Source: JAAYJR01 sp964563975
GTDB taxonomy: Bacteria; Bacteroidota; Bacteroidia; Bacteroidales; Prolixibacteraceae
Direction: 5' to 3'
Length of the DNA: 20,158 nucleotides
Assembly: GCA_964563975.1 (NCBI GenBank)
Contig: CAZLZJ010000041.1
Location: forward strand, 1-20,158
The notes below the pieces were generated by a model. It did no database searches, was not told the DNA's origin, and was given only the letters and a program-made list of their open reading frames with translations. Both the position numbers and the translations under genes were made by a program. Below are positions 6,503 to 15,659 of this stretch, piece by piece (position 1 is the stretch's first letter; each line of letters opens with the position of its first letter).

Positions 6503-7417
6503 CTATTCAGAATTGCACTTTTCTGTTACCTCCATAAAATTTAAAACATCATCCATTCCAAAAAAAGATGTAGCTCCGCTCTTTGTCGTGCTCAATGCAC
6601 CTGCTGCATTCCCAAACTGCAATGCATCCTGAAGAGATTGGCCATGAAGGTATAAATGAAGAAACCCGGCTGAAAAAGCCATGCCGGAACCAACATTATC
6701 TACTTTTGCAACTTTATAACCTGAATCGGCATAAACCCCCTCATCCTTATGAAAAGCCATAACCCCCTTTTTCCCGCGGGTAAACAGTACCAGCTGAACA
6801 TTATATTTTCCGGTCAATGCTTCTCCAAATTCAATTATATCCTTACAGTCAAGATGCAGTTTTTCAATTAAAAATCCAATCTCCTTCTCTTTAACTCTGA
6901 CAATATGCGAGCAACTCAGCAGCTCTTCCACTACCCCAACATTAAAAAAATGGTGAAACAGCTTAAGATCAAAAAATTTAATTGAAGCAGGAGACTCCTT
7001 TATCAATTCTCTTATAGTATTTTTAGAAATACCAAACCGCTGAGGCAGCAATCCGAAAAAAAGACAATCAGCGTCTCTTACAAGCTTAAGCGCCTCACTG
7101 GTAAATTCAATATGGTCAAATGCAACATCGGTAGGTACTCTGTATACCGGCTCATTATTTTCATCAAATGTAATATTTACCACACCTGTAGGAAATACCG
7201 AATCAATCTGAATATTACAGGTTGAAATGCCCAACTCTGCCAAACGTTCAAGTGCAAGCCTCCCTAACTCATCATTGCCCACCCTTGACAACAAAATACC
7301 TTCTTCACCAAATGAGTTACACCTAAATGCCATATTTGAAGGGGTTCCCCCCAATATCCTACCTGTTGGAAATATATCCCACACAACTTCTCCAAATGCA
7401 ACAATCTTCTTTTCCAT
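6503..7417 (-). CDS. PfkB-family carbohydrate kinase homologue, catalytic motifs degenerate
   Basis: A 304-residue ribokinase/PfkB-fold protein resembling bacterial fructokinases. The N-terminal signature is present: VAFGEVVWDIFPTG (6-19) and GGTPSNMAFRCNSFG (23-37), with ILLSRVGNDELG (41-52). TRGKKG (213-218) and the C-terminal GNAAGALSTTKSGA (269-282) also fit. However, the second signature, normally DTxGAGDxF, reads DNVGSGMAF (240-248), so the catalytic-base Asp is Met246. The Mg-associated NxxE motif reads KEKE (176-179), and the usual DxN at 150-152 is DLK. Sugar phosphorylation is therefore doubtful and a regulatory or sugar-binding role is possible. ATG at 7417 is chosen because it starts the canonical N-terminus; longer in-frame extensions run into rodA. 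It follows rodA by 110 bp with its own promoter-like sequence. Confidence 0.85.
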   Translation of the reverse strand: MEKKIVAFGEVVWDIFPTGRILGGTPSNMAFRCNSFGEEGILLSRVGNDELGRLALERLAELGISTCNIQIDSVFPTGVVNITFDENNEPVYRVPTDVAFDHIEFTSEALKLVRDADCLFFGLLPQRFGISKNTIRELIKESPASIKFFDLKLFHHFFNVGVVEELLSCSHIVRVKEKEIGFLIEKLHLDCKDIIEFGEALTGKYNVQLVLFTRGKKGVMAFHKDEGVYADSGYKVAKVDNVGSGMAFSAGFLHLYLHGQSLQDALQFGNAAGALSTTKSGATSFFGMDDVLNFMEVTEKCNSE

Positions 7418-7436
7418 CGGTAAATTTTCAAAAAAA

Positions 7437-7467
7437 CAAAAATAACTATAAATCCAAAATGTATCAA
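7437..7467 (-). promoter_or_regulatory. Putative promoter of the PfkB-like gene
   Basis: On the minus strand TTG (7467-7465), a 20-base spacer and TATTTTTG (7444-7437) match the Bacteroidota promoter form TTG-N19-21-TAnnTTTG. The start codon follows 19 bases after the -7 element. This supports transcription separate from the upstream rodA cluster. Confidence 0.5.
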
Positions 7468-7527
7468 GCAATAACATTAAAGGTTTAATAATAAGTGAGG
7501 GAATAAATTGAAAATCTGTCAGGAATA

Positions 7528-8952
7528 TCAGTAAAACTGATCTAATCTGCTGGCATCTAATCTCAAAAATATAAAAAGCAATATCGTAAAAGACCACAAT
7601 GATGATCCTCCGTAACTGAAAAAAGGCAAAGGAATACCAATTACCGGCATTAGTCCTATTGTCATTCCTATATTTACTGCAAAGTGAAAGAAGAGAATAG
7701 ATGCAACCGAGTATCCATAAATCCGGGAAAAAGAGGAGCGTTGTCTTTCTGCCAGCCATACCAATCGGACGAGCAATCCGATAAACAGAATAATCACCGT
7801 AAGGGTGCCGGCAAATCCCCACTCTTCACCAACTGTACAAAAAATAAAATCAGTACTTTGTTCAGGGACAAAATTAAATTTTGTTTGTGTCCCATTTAAA
7901 AATCCTTTCCCCCACACTCCTCCTGATCCAATTGCAATCTTACTTTGATTTACATTGTAGCCTGACCCCAAAAGATCTGATTCAATTCCAAGAAGCTCAT
8001 TTATTCTTTCCCTGTGATGGAAATCCAAAAAATTATAAAATGTATAATCAACTGAAAGAGAAAAAAGAAGTGAAATAATAAATATTGAAATTATTGTTAC
8101 ATAATTTTTCAGCTTCTTGCTGATACTGTATATCAAAGCAATTATACCGCCTATAAACAAGCATGCTCCGAATATCACTTCATCGGAAATATTTAAAGAT
8201 ATGAGTTTATCTATAGCTGCCAGTAAAAAGTAAATGGCAGGAAATATCAGCACTGCCTTAATAAAATGCTTTAACCTTGGATTAAACACAAAAAGCATTA
8301 TTAAAAGAGCGGAAAAGAGTATTATAAACATTGTCATTCCGGAGTAAAGCAAGGAAAAAATAAATATAAGAACAGTAAGAGTCAAAAAGAACAGAACTAT
8401 CCCTGAAAGCCCTTCCCTGTAAAAAACCAATATCAACGAAAAATAGACAATTGCAGACCCAATATCATTTTGCAATAAAATTAGCAGTACCGGAAGTAAA
8501 ACTATCAATATAATAGTTGCCAAGGACTTAAACTGATTAATCCGAAATTTAAATGAACTCATATATTTTGCCAAAGCCAGGGCTGTGGCAAATTTTCCAA
8601 ATTCAGAAGGCTGAATACTGAAATCTCCAATTACAAACCACGATTTGGAGCTGTTTATTTCTGTTCCTGCCACCAGAACAAGTATGAGTAACAGAATAAC
8701 TACAGAATAAATTATATATGAAAAGAAAACATAAAAGTTTGACTCAACCAACAAGATCAAAAAAGCAATAACAAAAGCAGCAATAATCCAGATAAGTTGC
8801 TTCCCGTACCTTTGGGAAATATCCAGAATAGATTGATGGTCAGAATCATAAACCGCAGCATAAATATTTATCCAACCGGCCAGCACCAGCACTAAAAATA
8901 TAAATACTGTTAACCAATCAATGTTTGTCCATAAACTATTTCTTTTGGGCAC
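7528..8952 (-). CDS. rodA: RodA, SEDS peptidoglycan glycosyltransferase
   Basis: Polymerises lipid II into glycan strands in the inner membrane as partner of PBP2 in the elongasome. A polytopic protein of 474 residues, about 100 longer than E. coli RodA. The extra length lies in the middle (about 190-310) as additional hydrophobic segments, which I recall as usual for Bacteroidota RodA. Conserved elements are QPSEFGK (114-120), QNDIGSA (161-167), GSGGVWGKGFLNGTQTKFNFVPE (342-364, with GTQ at 354-356), and STDFIF (366-371) with the likely catalytic Asp368. PVIGIPLPFFSYGGSS (436-451) is the SEDS C-terminal signature. The start is GTG at 8952, leaving one base after the mrdA stop codon, so translation is probably coupled. 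Confidence 0.95.
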   Translation of the reverse strand: MPKRNSLWTNIDWLTVFIFLVLVLAGWINIYAAVYDSDHQSILDISQRYGKQLIWIIAAFVIAFLILLVESNFYVFFSYIIYSVVILLLILVLVAGTEINSSKSWFVIGDFSIQPSEFGKFATALALAKYMSSFKFRINQFKSLATIILIVLLPVLLILLQNDIGSAIVYFSLILVFYREGLSGIVLFFLTLTVLIFIFSLLYSGMTMFIILFSALLIMLFVFNPRLKHFIKAVLIFPAIYFLLAAIDKLISLNISDEVIFGACLFIGGIIALIYSISKKLKNYVTIISIFIISLLFSLSVDYTFYNFLDFHHRERINELLGIESDLLGSGYNVNQSKIAIGSGGVWGKGFLNGTQTKFNFVPEQSTDFIFCTVGEEWGFAGTLTVIILFIGLLVRLVWLAERQRSSFSRIYGYSVASILFFHFAVNIGMTIGLMPVIGIPLPFFSYGGSSLWSFTILLFIFLRLDASRLDQFY

Positions 8953-8953
8953 T

Positions 8954-10762
8954 CTATTTAGGTTGAAAAGAATTTAACAAATTTGCTTCTATCATTCTAT
9001 CCTCTAACCATTTACGATTATTGGAAATTGAATCGTTCAAATATTTTTCTATTATCAGGCTGGCAATGGGTGCAGCATATCTTGCACCCCACACTCCATT
9101 CTCAACATATACGGATATGGCAATAGCAGGATTATCTTTAGGTGCAAAAGCCATAAAAACTGAATGATCAGACCCATGTGGGTTTTCTGCTGTTCCGGTT
9201 TTACCGCAAACCGTAATCCCGGGAATATAAGATAGTGCCGCTGAATGTACTGCCCCCTCCATTCCTTTTACTGCAACCTCAAAATACTCTTTTGAAATAC
9301 CTGCATCATTACGAATCCTGTAACTACTGTTAATTTCTCCCTCCTCAATAAATTTAACTGCATGAGGAGTATAATAAAAACCCCTGTTAGCTATCACGGC
9401 AGCATAATTAGCCAATTGAAGGGGAGTGATACCCAATTCGCCCTGCCCGATTGCAAGCGATCTTATGGTCATGGCATTCCACCTTCTCTTACCATAAATA
9501 GTGGAATAATACGACTCACCGGGCAAACTGCCACCCGATTCACCATTAAGGTCAACTCCTAATCTCTTTCCTATTCCAAATTTCATTAAATGATTACGCC
9601 AGACATTATAACTTTCTGCCTGTGTCTCCTGATTATACATTATAGCTCTAAAAGTATTCCACATAAAAGGATTACAGGATTCCCGAATAGCCTGAACAGC
9701 ATTTAACGGGGATGCATGATCATGAGTGCAGCGGATAGGATATGAAGCCGACCCGGAACAGGAAAAATATGTATCATTTCTAATTGCCCCAACCTGCAGT
9801 CCCACCAAAACATTCAAAGGTTTAAAAGTTGAGCCGGGTGGGTATTCAGCTTGTAAGGCCCTGTTAAAAAGAGGTTTCAATGTATCGGAAAGCAATTCCG
9901 AGTAATTTTTGCCTCTTACTCTCCCAACCAAAAGCCCGGGATGATACGCAGGAGCACTAACAAAAGCAAGTATCTCGCCCGTTGAAGGTTCAATGGCAAC
10001 CACACTTCCTTTCTTATTCTGAAGAAGCTTTTCCGCATATAACTGAAGATCGATATCCAGCGTTGCCCTAATATTACTGCCAATCTCAGGAGATATATTT
10101 TCAGCTCCATCAAGGAATGCAGTTTGTATCCGGTTATGTACATCTACAAGATATTTATTAATCCCCTTTTTTCCCCGAAGCCATAATTCATAAGTTTTTT
10201 CAATTCCACTCTGACCAATATAATCTCCCATACTATAATAACTGTCTTTTTCCAGTTCCTCTCTGCTAACCTCTCCTATATAACCAAGCAAATGAGCAGC
10301 AGCAGGATAAACATATTCGCGCAAAGTTCTCGACTGAGTATGAAAACCATTATATTTATATATTATTTCCTGAAGAATGGCATAGGTTTCAGGTGGTATC
10401 TGTTTTACAAGAACTGAAGGTTTGTAATAAGAATAATCTTTTGCCCGCTCAATATTTCGTATTATCTCATCTTTGGAAACATCAAGCAGATTACATAAAT
10501 AGAGAGTGTCAAAATCAGTCATCTCTCTTGGAGTAATCATCAGGTCGTTAGCAGGTTTATTAAAGACCAGGAGTTTATCGTTACGGTCATATATCAACCC
10601 ACGGGCAGGATATTGAACAACTTCCCGTAAAACATTATTTGTAGCATATACTTTATAGACAGGATCAAGTATCTGAATACTAAAAAGCTTAATTACAAAA
10701 GCTAATCCGATAAAGACAAATATGCCAATAATTATATAATTTCTTTTTGAAAATGTGCCCAC
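8954..10762 (-). CDS. mrdA: Penicillin-binding protein 2 (PBP2), transpeptidase
   Basis: Cross-links peptidoglycan during cell elongation; a bitopic inner-membrane protein with a periplasmic catalytic domain. 602 residues. The single N-terminal membrane anchor lies at about 9-31. The PBP dimerisation region follows (RGLIYDRNDKLL at 54-65). The transpeptidase domain holds all three catalytic motifs: STFK (311-314, nucleophile Ser311), SCN (362-364) and KTG (521-523). YPPGSTFKP and AIGQGELGITPLQLA (437-451) are typical of PBP2. The start is GTG at 10762, with a 7-bp gap after mreD. It stands directly before rodA, its glycosyltransferase partner, as in most bacteria. Confidence 0.96.
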   Translation of the reverse strand: MGTFSKRNYIIIGIFVFIGLAFVIKLFSIQILDPVYKVYATNNVLREVVQYPARGLIYDRNDKLLVFNKPANDLMITPREMTDFDTLYLCNLLDVSKDEIIRNIERAKDYSYYKPSVLVKQIPPETYAILQEIIYKYNGFHTQSRTLREYVYPAAAHLLGYIGEVSREELEKDSYYSMGDYIGQSGIEKTYELWLRGKKGINKYLVDVHNRIQTAFLDGAENISPEIGSNIRATLDIDLQLYAEKLLQNKKGSVVAIEPSTGEILAFVSAPAYHPGLLVGRVRGKNYSELLSDTLKPLFNRALQAEYPPGSTFKPLNVLVGLQVGAIRNDTYFSCSGSASYPIRCTHDHASPLNAVQAIRESCNPFMWNTFRAIMYNQETQAESYNVWRNHLMKFGIGKRLGVDLNGESGGSLPGESYYSTIYGKRRWNAMTIRSLAIGQGELGITPLQLANYAAVIANRGFYYTPHAVKFIEEGEINSSYRIRNDAGISKEYFEVAVKGMEGAVHSAALSYIPGITVCGKTGTAENPHGSDHSVFMAFAPKDNPAIAISVYVENGVWGARYAAPIASLIIEKYLNDSISNNRKWLEDRMIEANLLNSFQPK

Positions 10763-10769
10763 ACCTATT

Positions 10770-11273
10770 CTACTTCCTGAAAATGATAAACTGGCTCAAA
10801 ACTATAATAAAAATAGAAAAAAATGCACTTAAAAAAACTCTTAGCAAGGTATTAAAAAAGCCTGAAAAAGTTAAAACCTCTAAATAGAATAAAATAAGAT
10901 GATGAATAAAAACAATTATTGCACTATATTTTAAAAACCACGAAAAACCATTTTGCATAAGCCCCGGATAGTCCCCCAGCTCTTCATCGCGAATAGAAAC
11001 AGACCTTATTACTACAGGTCTTGCATATGCAATAAACACTGATGCAAATGCATGTATTCCCATGCTGTTAGAAAAAACATCTATCGTAACACCCATTAAA
11101 AATGCCAAAATCAGCAGTGCATATGCCGGGGAGTTTACAGGTAACAGAAGGATAAACAAAATATACATAAAGGGGTTTATATACCCGCTTATCTGAACCT
11201 GATTCAATATAAGTATCTGGATCATGACCAGCAGTATAAACATTATGGTATATTTCAGGTAACTGTTAATCAT
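10770..11273 (-). CDS. mreD: MreD, rod-shape-determining membrane protein
   Basis: A small polytopic inner-membrane protein of the elongasome that works with MreC to control PBP2-RodA. 167 residues, with hydrophobic segments at about 8-28, 32-46, 49-72, 114-133 and 142-165. Sequence conservation in this family is low, so the call rests on membrane topology, length and position. Its ATG overlaps the mreC stop codon by 8 bp, and mrdA follows after 7 bp, so translational coupling is likely. Confidence 0.88.
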   Translation of the reverse strand: MINSYLKYTIMFILLVMIQILILNQVQISGYINPFMYILFILLLPVNSPAYALLILAFLMGVTIDVFSNSMGIHAFASVFIAYARPVVIRSVSIRDEELGDYPGLMQNGFSWFLKYSAIIVFIHHLILFYLEVLTFSGFFNTLLRVFLSAFFSIFIIVLSQFIIFRK

Positions 11274-12048
11274 CGGCAGTTAATTTTTCCAGTTCCAATA
11301 TCTGATCCCTGTCTCTGTTTTCAATTACCTCTATATATTTTAATGATTTAAAATCGTTGCTAAGAGAAAGAGATATGGTATAATAATTATCGCCCTCCCC
11401 GCGGGTAAAATCTTCAATAGTTCCTATCATTATCCCTTCGGGAAATATTGTGGAATAACCACTTGTTACAACTGTATCCCCTTTGTCAATATTAACATGC
11501 AGGGGTATCTCCCTAAGACTTGCTTTCCTGTAATCGCCCCCTTCCCATATCAGAGAACCAAAGTAGTTATTTTTCTTGATCTTGGCGGAAATACTCCATC
11601 GCCCATTCAAAACTGACATTGCCAAAGAATAGTAGTCAGATACTTTTATAGTCACCCCGACTATACCCTTATGGGTAATAATACCCTGATCAGGTTTTAT
11701 CCCATCCTTTGCTCCCTTATTTATTGTAATATAGTTAAAAGGCCTGTTTACTGAATTGTTGATTACCATTGCCGAGGTATATCCATAGATATTCTGACTA
11801 TTGGCTGTCATTGACCTTAGCATTGTATTCTCCTCTGCAAGCATTTTATTAACACCGGCAAGGCTGAAATAGTTTCTTACAATCATAAATGATTCATAGA
11901 TTGTCCCGCTAACCCGGTTAACGGTATTCAGATACATTGCTCTATGGTAAGTATTATTATTAAAAACCAAGGTAGCTGATAATATCTCCAGCAACAAAAA
12001 AAGCACAAATGCATAGTTTTTAATAAAATACCTAAGCAGGCTTCTCAT
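11266..12048 (-). CDS. mreC: MreC, rod-shape-determining protein
   Basis: A periplasmic scaffold anchored in the inner membrane that binds and activates PBP2. 260 residues: one N-terminal transmembrane helix at about 9-28, then a helical region (about 60-82, LAEENTMLRSM, coiled-coil-like). The beta-rich MreC domain follows, with VNRPFNYITINKGAKDGIKPDQG, GIVGVTIKVSDYYSLAMSV and GDTVVTSGYSTIFPEGIMIGTI (in about 120-220). These are recognisable family signatures. It lies 24 bp after mreB and overlaps mreD by 8 bp. Confidence 0.93.
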   Translation of the reverse strand: MRSLLRYFIKNYAFVLFLLLEILSATLVFNNNTYHRAMYLNTVNRVSGTIYESFMIVRNYFSLAGVNKMLAEENTMLRSMTANSQNIYGYTSAMVINNSVNRPFNYITINKGAKDGIKPDQGIITHKGIVGVTIKVSDYYSLAMSVLNGRWSISAKIKKNNYFGSLIWEGGDYRKASLREIPLHVNIDKGDTVVTSGYSTIFPEGIMIGTIEDFTRGEGDNYYTISLSLSNDFKSLKYIEVIENRDRDQILELEKLTADD

Positions 12049-12072
12049 ATCAACAGGGAAAAAACCTGACTT

Positions 12073-13095
12073 TTATCTTATCAGGAATGAAAATTTATCT
12101 ACATTCTTCAATGCAATACCCGTACCCCTTACTACAGCCCTCAAAGGATCTTCGGCTACATGAAACTGAATCCCGACTTTATCTAACAATCTCTTATCCA
12201 AACCTTTCAGCAATGCTCCTCCCCCTGCAAGCCAAATTCCTTTTGCAACAATATCGGAATACAATTCAGGCGGTGTTTGCTCTAATGTATTAAGAACAGC
12301 AGTTTCAATTTTTGAGATCGATTTTTCCAAACAATGAGCAATTTCCTGGTATGAAACAGGTACCTCAACAGGCAGGGCGGTCATCTGGTTTGGCCCTTTT
12401 ACAATATAGTCTGCCGGGGGATCCTTTAATTGCGACAGGGCAGAACCCACATGAATTTTAATCTCCTCTGCAGTCCGCTCCCCAATCTTAATATTATGTT
12501 GATGACGCATATACTCCATTATATCGGCTGTAAGCTCATCGCCCGCAATCCGGATTGATTTGTTGGCAACAATCCCTCCAAGCGAAATTACCGCTATCTC
12601 TGTAGTGCCTCCCCCGATATCCACAACCATATTACCTTCAGGTGCTTCAACATCAATCCCTATTCCCAGAGCTGCAGCTAAAGGTTCATAAATCAAATAA
12701 ACCTCCCGGCCACCCGCATGCTCAGCTGAATCTCTTACTGCACGCACTTCGACTTCAGTACTTCCGGAAGGTATGCAGATAACCATCTTCAGAGCAGGAG
12801 AAAAAAACCTGGATTTAGAATTGATCATTTTGATCATACCCCTGATCATCTGTTCAGCAGAGTTGAAATCAGCAATAACACCATCATTCAAAGGCCTTAT
12901 CGTCTTAATACTGGCATGAGTTTTACCATGCATTTGCCTGGCTTTTTCTCCAAGAGCTATCAATTTTTCGGTCTTAAGATCAATTGCCACTATTGATGGT
13001 TCATCTACAACTATTTTATCATTATGTATAATTATTGTATTAGCCGTTCCAAGGTCAATTGCTATTTCCTGCTGTAAAAAAGAGAATAATCCCAT
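12073..13095 (-). CDS. mreB: MreB, actin-like cell-shape protein
   Basis: A membrane-associated actin homologue whose filaments orient the elongation machinery. 340 residues. The phosphate-1 loop IDLGTANT (13-20), the phosphate-2 loop VVDIGGGTTEIAV (157-169) and the adenosine region AGGGALLKGLD near the C-terminus are all present. VICIPSGSTEVEVRAVRDSA (105-124) and YEPLAAALG (136-144) are MreB signatures. The N-terminal MGLFSFLQQE supplies the amphipathic membrane-binding helix. ATG at 13095 is chosen; longer in-frame starts would overlap purH and add sequence foreign to the family. purH ends 19 bp upstream, which suggests one transcript. Confidence 0.96.
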   Translation of the reverse strand: MGLFSFLQQEIAIDLGTANTIIIHNDKIVVDEPSIVAIDLKTEKLIALGEKARQMHGKTHASIKTIRPLNDGVIADFNSAEQMIRGMIKMINSKSRFFSPALKMVICIPSGSTEVEVRAVRDSAEHAGGREVYLIYEPLAAALGIGIDVEAPEGNMVVDIGGGTTEIAVISLGGIVANKSIRIAGDELTADIMEYMRHQHNIKIGERTAEEIKIHVGSALSQLKDPPADYIVKGPNQMTALPVEVPVSYQEIAHCLEKSISKIETAVLNTLEQTPPELYSDIVAKGIWLAGGGALLKGLDKRLLDKVGIQFHVAEDPLRAVVRGTGIALKNVDKFSFLIR

Positions 13096-13114
13096 GATTA
13101 ATTTTATAAATCTA

Positions 13115-14707
13115 TCAATGTTTAAAATGCCTTCTGCCGGTGAAAAGCATTGCAATTTCAAATTTATTGCAGGCATCTATCACCTCCTGGTCGCGAATAC
13201 TGCCCCCGGGTTGCACAATATATTTAATCCCATATTTTTCTGCTGCTTCAATACTATCGCTAAATGGAAAAAAAGCATCAGAAATAAGTACGGAATCATC
13301 AACCGACACTCCCTTTTTCAGACAAAACCGGGGCATTGTTAACTGTCTCAGGCTGTCAAGGCGATTGGGCTGCCCCATACCGGCTCCCGTAAGCCAGAAT
13401 GAACCATCAGAAGTTTCAGAAACTAAAGCAATAGCATTACTCTTTAAATGTTTACATGCTGCCACTCCAAATTTTGCAAGATTCATTTTACTCAAATCAA
13501 ACTGTTTGACTGTAACATTTTCAAAGCGGTTATCCATTCCCTCATCCTCATCCTGAACCAGCATTCCTCCACTGATTGACCGAAATAATTTTTCTCCCGT
13601 TACCTCTTTTTTTATGGGATTTACCAAAAGTCTCAGATTTTTCTTTTTCCCAAATACTTTTAATGCATCCTCTGTAAAGTCAGGGGCAATAATAATCTCA
13701 ACAAACTTTTTCCCAAACCACTCAGCTACCTCTTCGGTTACCGTGCCGGTCAGGCAAATGATACTTCCATATGCACTAACCGGATCGCCCGCCCAGGCAA
13801 GCTCAAGTGATTCAATAATATTTCCTGTTACAGCAAGGCCACACGGGTTAAGATGCTTAATTACCGATACAGCTGCTTTTTTATCAATATGGGTTACCGA
13901 ATGAAATGCATCACAGGCTGATTTCCATGCAGCATCTGCATCAAGCATATTGTTATAAGAGAGCTCCTTCCCCTGCAACACCCGGGCATTAGCCAGCGAA
14001 TCCTCCCCGCTTACATTATTCAATTTATAAAATGTTGCACTCTGGTGCGGATTTTCACCATATCGCAAAATATATCCATCATTAAGAGTTATTCTCTCCG
14101 CATTCATCTCCTTATCCCTGTTAAAATAGTTATAAATAGCAGCATCATAATGAGATGATACAGCAAAAGCCCGGGCAGCAAACCATTTTCTTTCTTCAAC
14201 TGAAAATATCCCGTCTTTTCCTTCCAACAATTTAAGCAACTGATCATATTCATTTTGTGAGGGGACAATAACAATATCCTTAAAATTTTTTGCAGCCGCT
14301 CTGATAAGAGAAATTCCTCCTATATCTATCTTTTCAATTATATCTTCATCAGAAGCACCACCGGCAACAGTTTTCTCAAATGGATAGAGATCAACAATAA
14401 CAAGGTCAATCTCCGGTATTTCATATTCATTTAACTGACTGATATCTTCTTTATTATCTCTCCGCGACAATATACCTCCAAAGATTTTTGGATGAAGAGT
14501 CTTAACTCTGCCACCAAGAATGGAAGGATATCCTGTCAAGCTCTCAACCGAAATAACCTCTATTCCCATCTCTTCAATAAAAGATTTAGTTCCCCCTGTG
14601 CTTATAATATTAATATTCAATTCTTTTAACCTTCTGATTATTGCCGGAAGATTCTCTTTATTAAAAACAGAAATTAATGCAGTCTTAATTTTTTTATTAT
14701 CAGCCAT
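13115..14707 (-). CDS. purH: PurH, AICAR transformylase / IMP cyclohydrolase
   Basis: Catalyses the last two steps of purine synthesis: formylation of AICAR by 10-formyl-tetrahydrofolate and ring closure to IMP. 530 residues in two domains. The N-terminal cyclohydrolase domain (about 1-200) has LISVFNKENL, ISTGGTKSFIE (35-45), GGRVKTLHPKIFGGIL (65-80) and DLVIVDLYPFEKT. The C-terminal transformylase domain has RYGENPHQ (215-222), the catalytic KHLNPCG (284-290; Lys284 and His285), GAGMGQPNRLDS (441-452), DAFFPF (477-482) and the terminal TGRRHFKH. The gene heads the mre cluster, an arrangement I recall as common in Bacteroidota. Confidence 0.97.
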   Translation of the reverse strand: MADNKKIKTALISVFNKENLPAIIRRLKELNINIISTGGTKSFIEEMGIEVISVESLTGYPSILGGRVKTLHPKIFGGILSRRDNKEDISQLNEYEIPEIDLVIVDLYPFEKTVAGGASDEDIIEKIDIGGISLIRAAAKNFKDIVIVPSQNEYDQLLKLLEGKDGIFSVEERKWFAARAFAVSSHYDAAIYNYFNRDKEMNAERITLNDGYILRYGENPHQSATFYKLNNVSGEDSLANARVLQGKELSYNNMLDADAAWKSACDAFHSVTHIDKKAAVSVIKHLNPCGLAVTGNIIESLELAWAGDPVSAYGSIICLTGTVTEEVAEWFGKKFVEIIIAPDFTEDALKVFGKKKNLRLLVNPIKKEVTGEKLFRSISGGMLVQDEDEGMDNRFENVTVKQFDLSKMNLAKFGVAACKHLKSNAIALVSETSDGSFWLTGAGMGQPNRLDSLRQLTMPRFCLKKGVSVDDSVLISDAFFPFSDSIEAAEKYGIKYIVQPGGSIRDQEVIDACNKFEIAMLFTGRRHFKH

Positions 14708-14732
14708 TTATTCGAATTTTAAATTTTGCTTA

Positions 14733-14740
14733 CAAATATA
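14733..14740 (-). promoter_or_regulatory. Putative -7 element for the purH-mre cluster
   Basis: TATATTTG on the minus strand fits TAnnTTTG and lies 25 bases before the purH start codon. No TTG stands at the right distance. The 116-base region 14708-14823 between purH and ksgA contains nothing else recognisable, and no clear terminator for ksgA. Confidence 0.4.
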
Positions 14741-14823
14741 AAAAAATCAACTTATAACTTATTATAAATTATCAGCTTTAGTATCAGATAATATGAAAAA
14801 CATCATCCCTGTTCCAAATCAAA

Positions 14824-15597
14824 TTAACATTCCTGCGATTTTTGATGCTCAATATATAATGTCAGCTCAATAAAATCATCAACAGAAAGCTGCTCCGGGC
14901 GGCTTTCTGCAAATCTTGCGGGTATTTCAATGCCCGGCTCACTTAACGAGTTCCTCAGCATCTTCCTTCTTTGTCCGAAAGATTGTTTTACTATTTTAAA
15001 AAACAAAGTTTCATTGCAGGGCAGCTGACGGGAGCTACTTCTTTTTAATCTGATTACGGCAGATTGCACCTTTGGGGGAGGGATAAAAAGATCGGGTGAA
15101 ACAGTAAAAAGACGCTCTATATTATAATAAGCACCAATAAGGACGCTTAAAATTCCATATATCTTATTCCCGCATGGAGCTGCAATCCTGTCGGCCACCT
15201 CTTTCTGTACCATACAAACCACTTCAGGGATAAAATCTTTATATTCAAGAATTTTAAAAAAAATCTGTGAAGAAATATTATATGGCAAATTGCCAATAAC
15301 ACAAAATTTACCCTGCAAAACAGAAAAATCCCATTTAAGAAAATCTGCCCTGATAAATCTTTCAGCAAAGGATGGAAATAGTTTTTTAAGATATTCAACA
15401 GATTCGCTGTCAATATCCACAGCATATAAATTAATATCTGTTCGTTGAAGTAAAAAGCCGGTTAATATCCCTGTTCCCGGCCCTATTTCAACAACATCAG
15501 GAACAGCAGGACTAAGAGTGTCAACAATTTTACGGGCAATATTTCTGTCTTTTAAAAAATGTTGACCTAACCTTTTTTTGGGCCGAATAACAAACAT
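14824..15597 (-). CDS. rsmA: 16S rRNA dimethyladenosine transferase (KsgA/RsmA)
   Basis: Dimethylates two adjacent adenines near the 3' end of 16S rRNA with S-adenosylmethionine during small-subunit maturation. 257 residues. The N-terminal KKRLGQHFLKD (7-17) is a family signature. The SAM-binding loop is EIGPGTG (37-43), the acidic residue after beta-2 is AVDID (59-63), and the catalytic motif IV is NLPYNIS (103-109). VQKEVADRIAA (130-140), FIPPPKVQSAVIRL (171-184) and FGQRRKMLRNSL (207-218) complete the fold. ATG at 15597 is the natural start. It is divergent from the flippase-like gene and on the same strand as purH. Confidence 0.97.
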   Translation of the reverse strand: MFVIRPKKRLGQHFLKDRNIARKIVDTLSPAVPDVVEIGPGTGILTGFLLQRTDINLYAVDIDSESVEYLKKLFPSFAERFIRADFLKWDFSVLQGKFCVIGNLPYNISSQIFFKILEYKDFIPEVVCMVQKEVADRIAAPCGNKIYGILSVLIGAYYNIERLFTVSPDLFIPPPKVQSAVIRLKRSSSRQLPCNETLFFKIVKQSFGQRRKMLRNSLSEPGIEIPARFAESRPEQLSVDDFIELTLYIEHQKSQEC

Positions 15598-15659
15598 TAT
15601 CTTCCGTATTGCTTATTTTAGTTTTCCGGTTAAAATCAAAATCAGTGGGAATAACTGAA

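Noticed and set aside
6478..6520. Possible bidirectional terminator between ppk2 and the PfkB-like gene
   Set aside because: Only a 5-bp stem (CTGAA/TTCAG) with an A-run inside the loop; too weak to call.
7418..7822. In-frame upstream extension of the PfkB-like gene to 7822
   Set aside because: The extension overlaps the end of rodA, has no relation to the kinase family, and the canonical N-terminus starts at ATG 7417 just after a promoter-like sequence.
13096..13176. Longer mreB start at 13176
   Set aside because: It would overlap the end of purH and add 27 residues not found in MreB; ATG 13095 gives the usual N-terminus.
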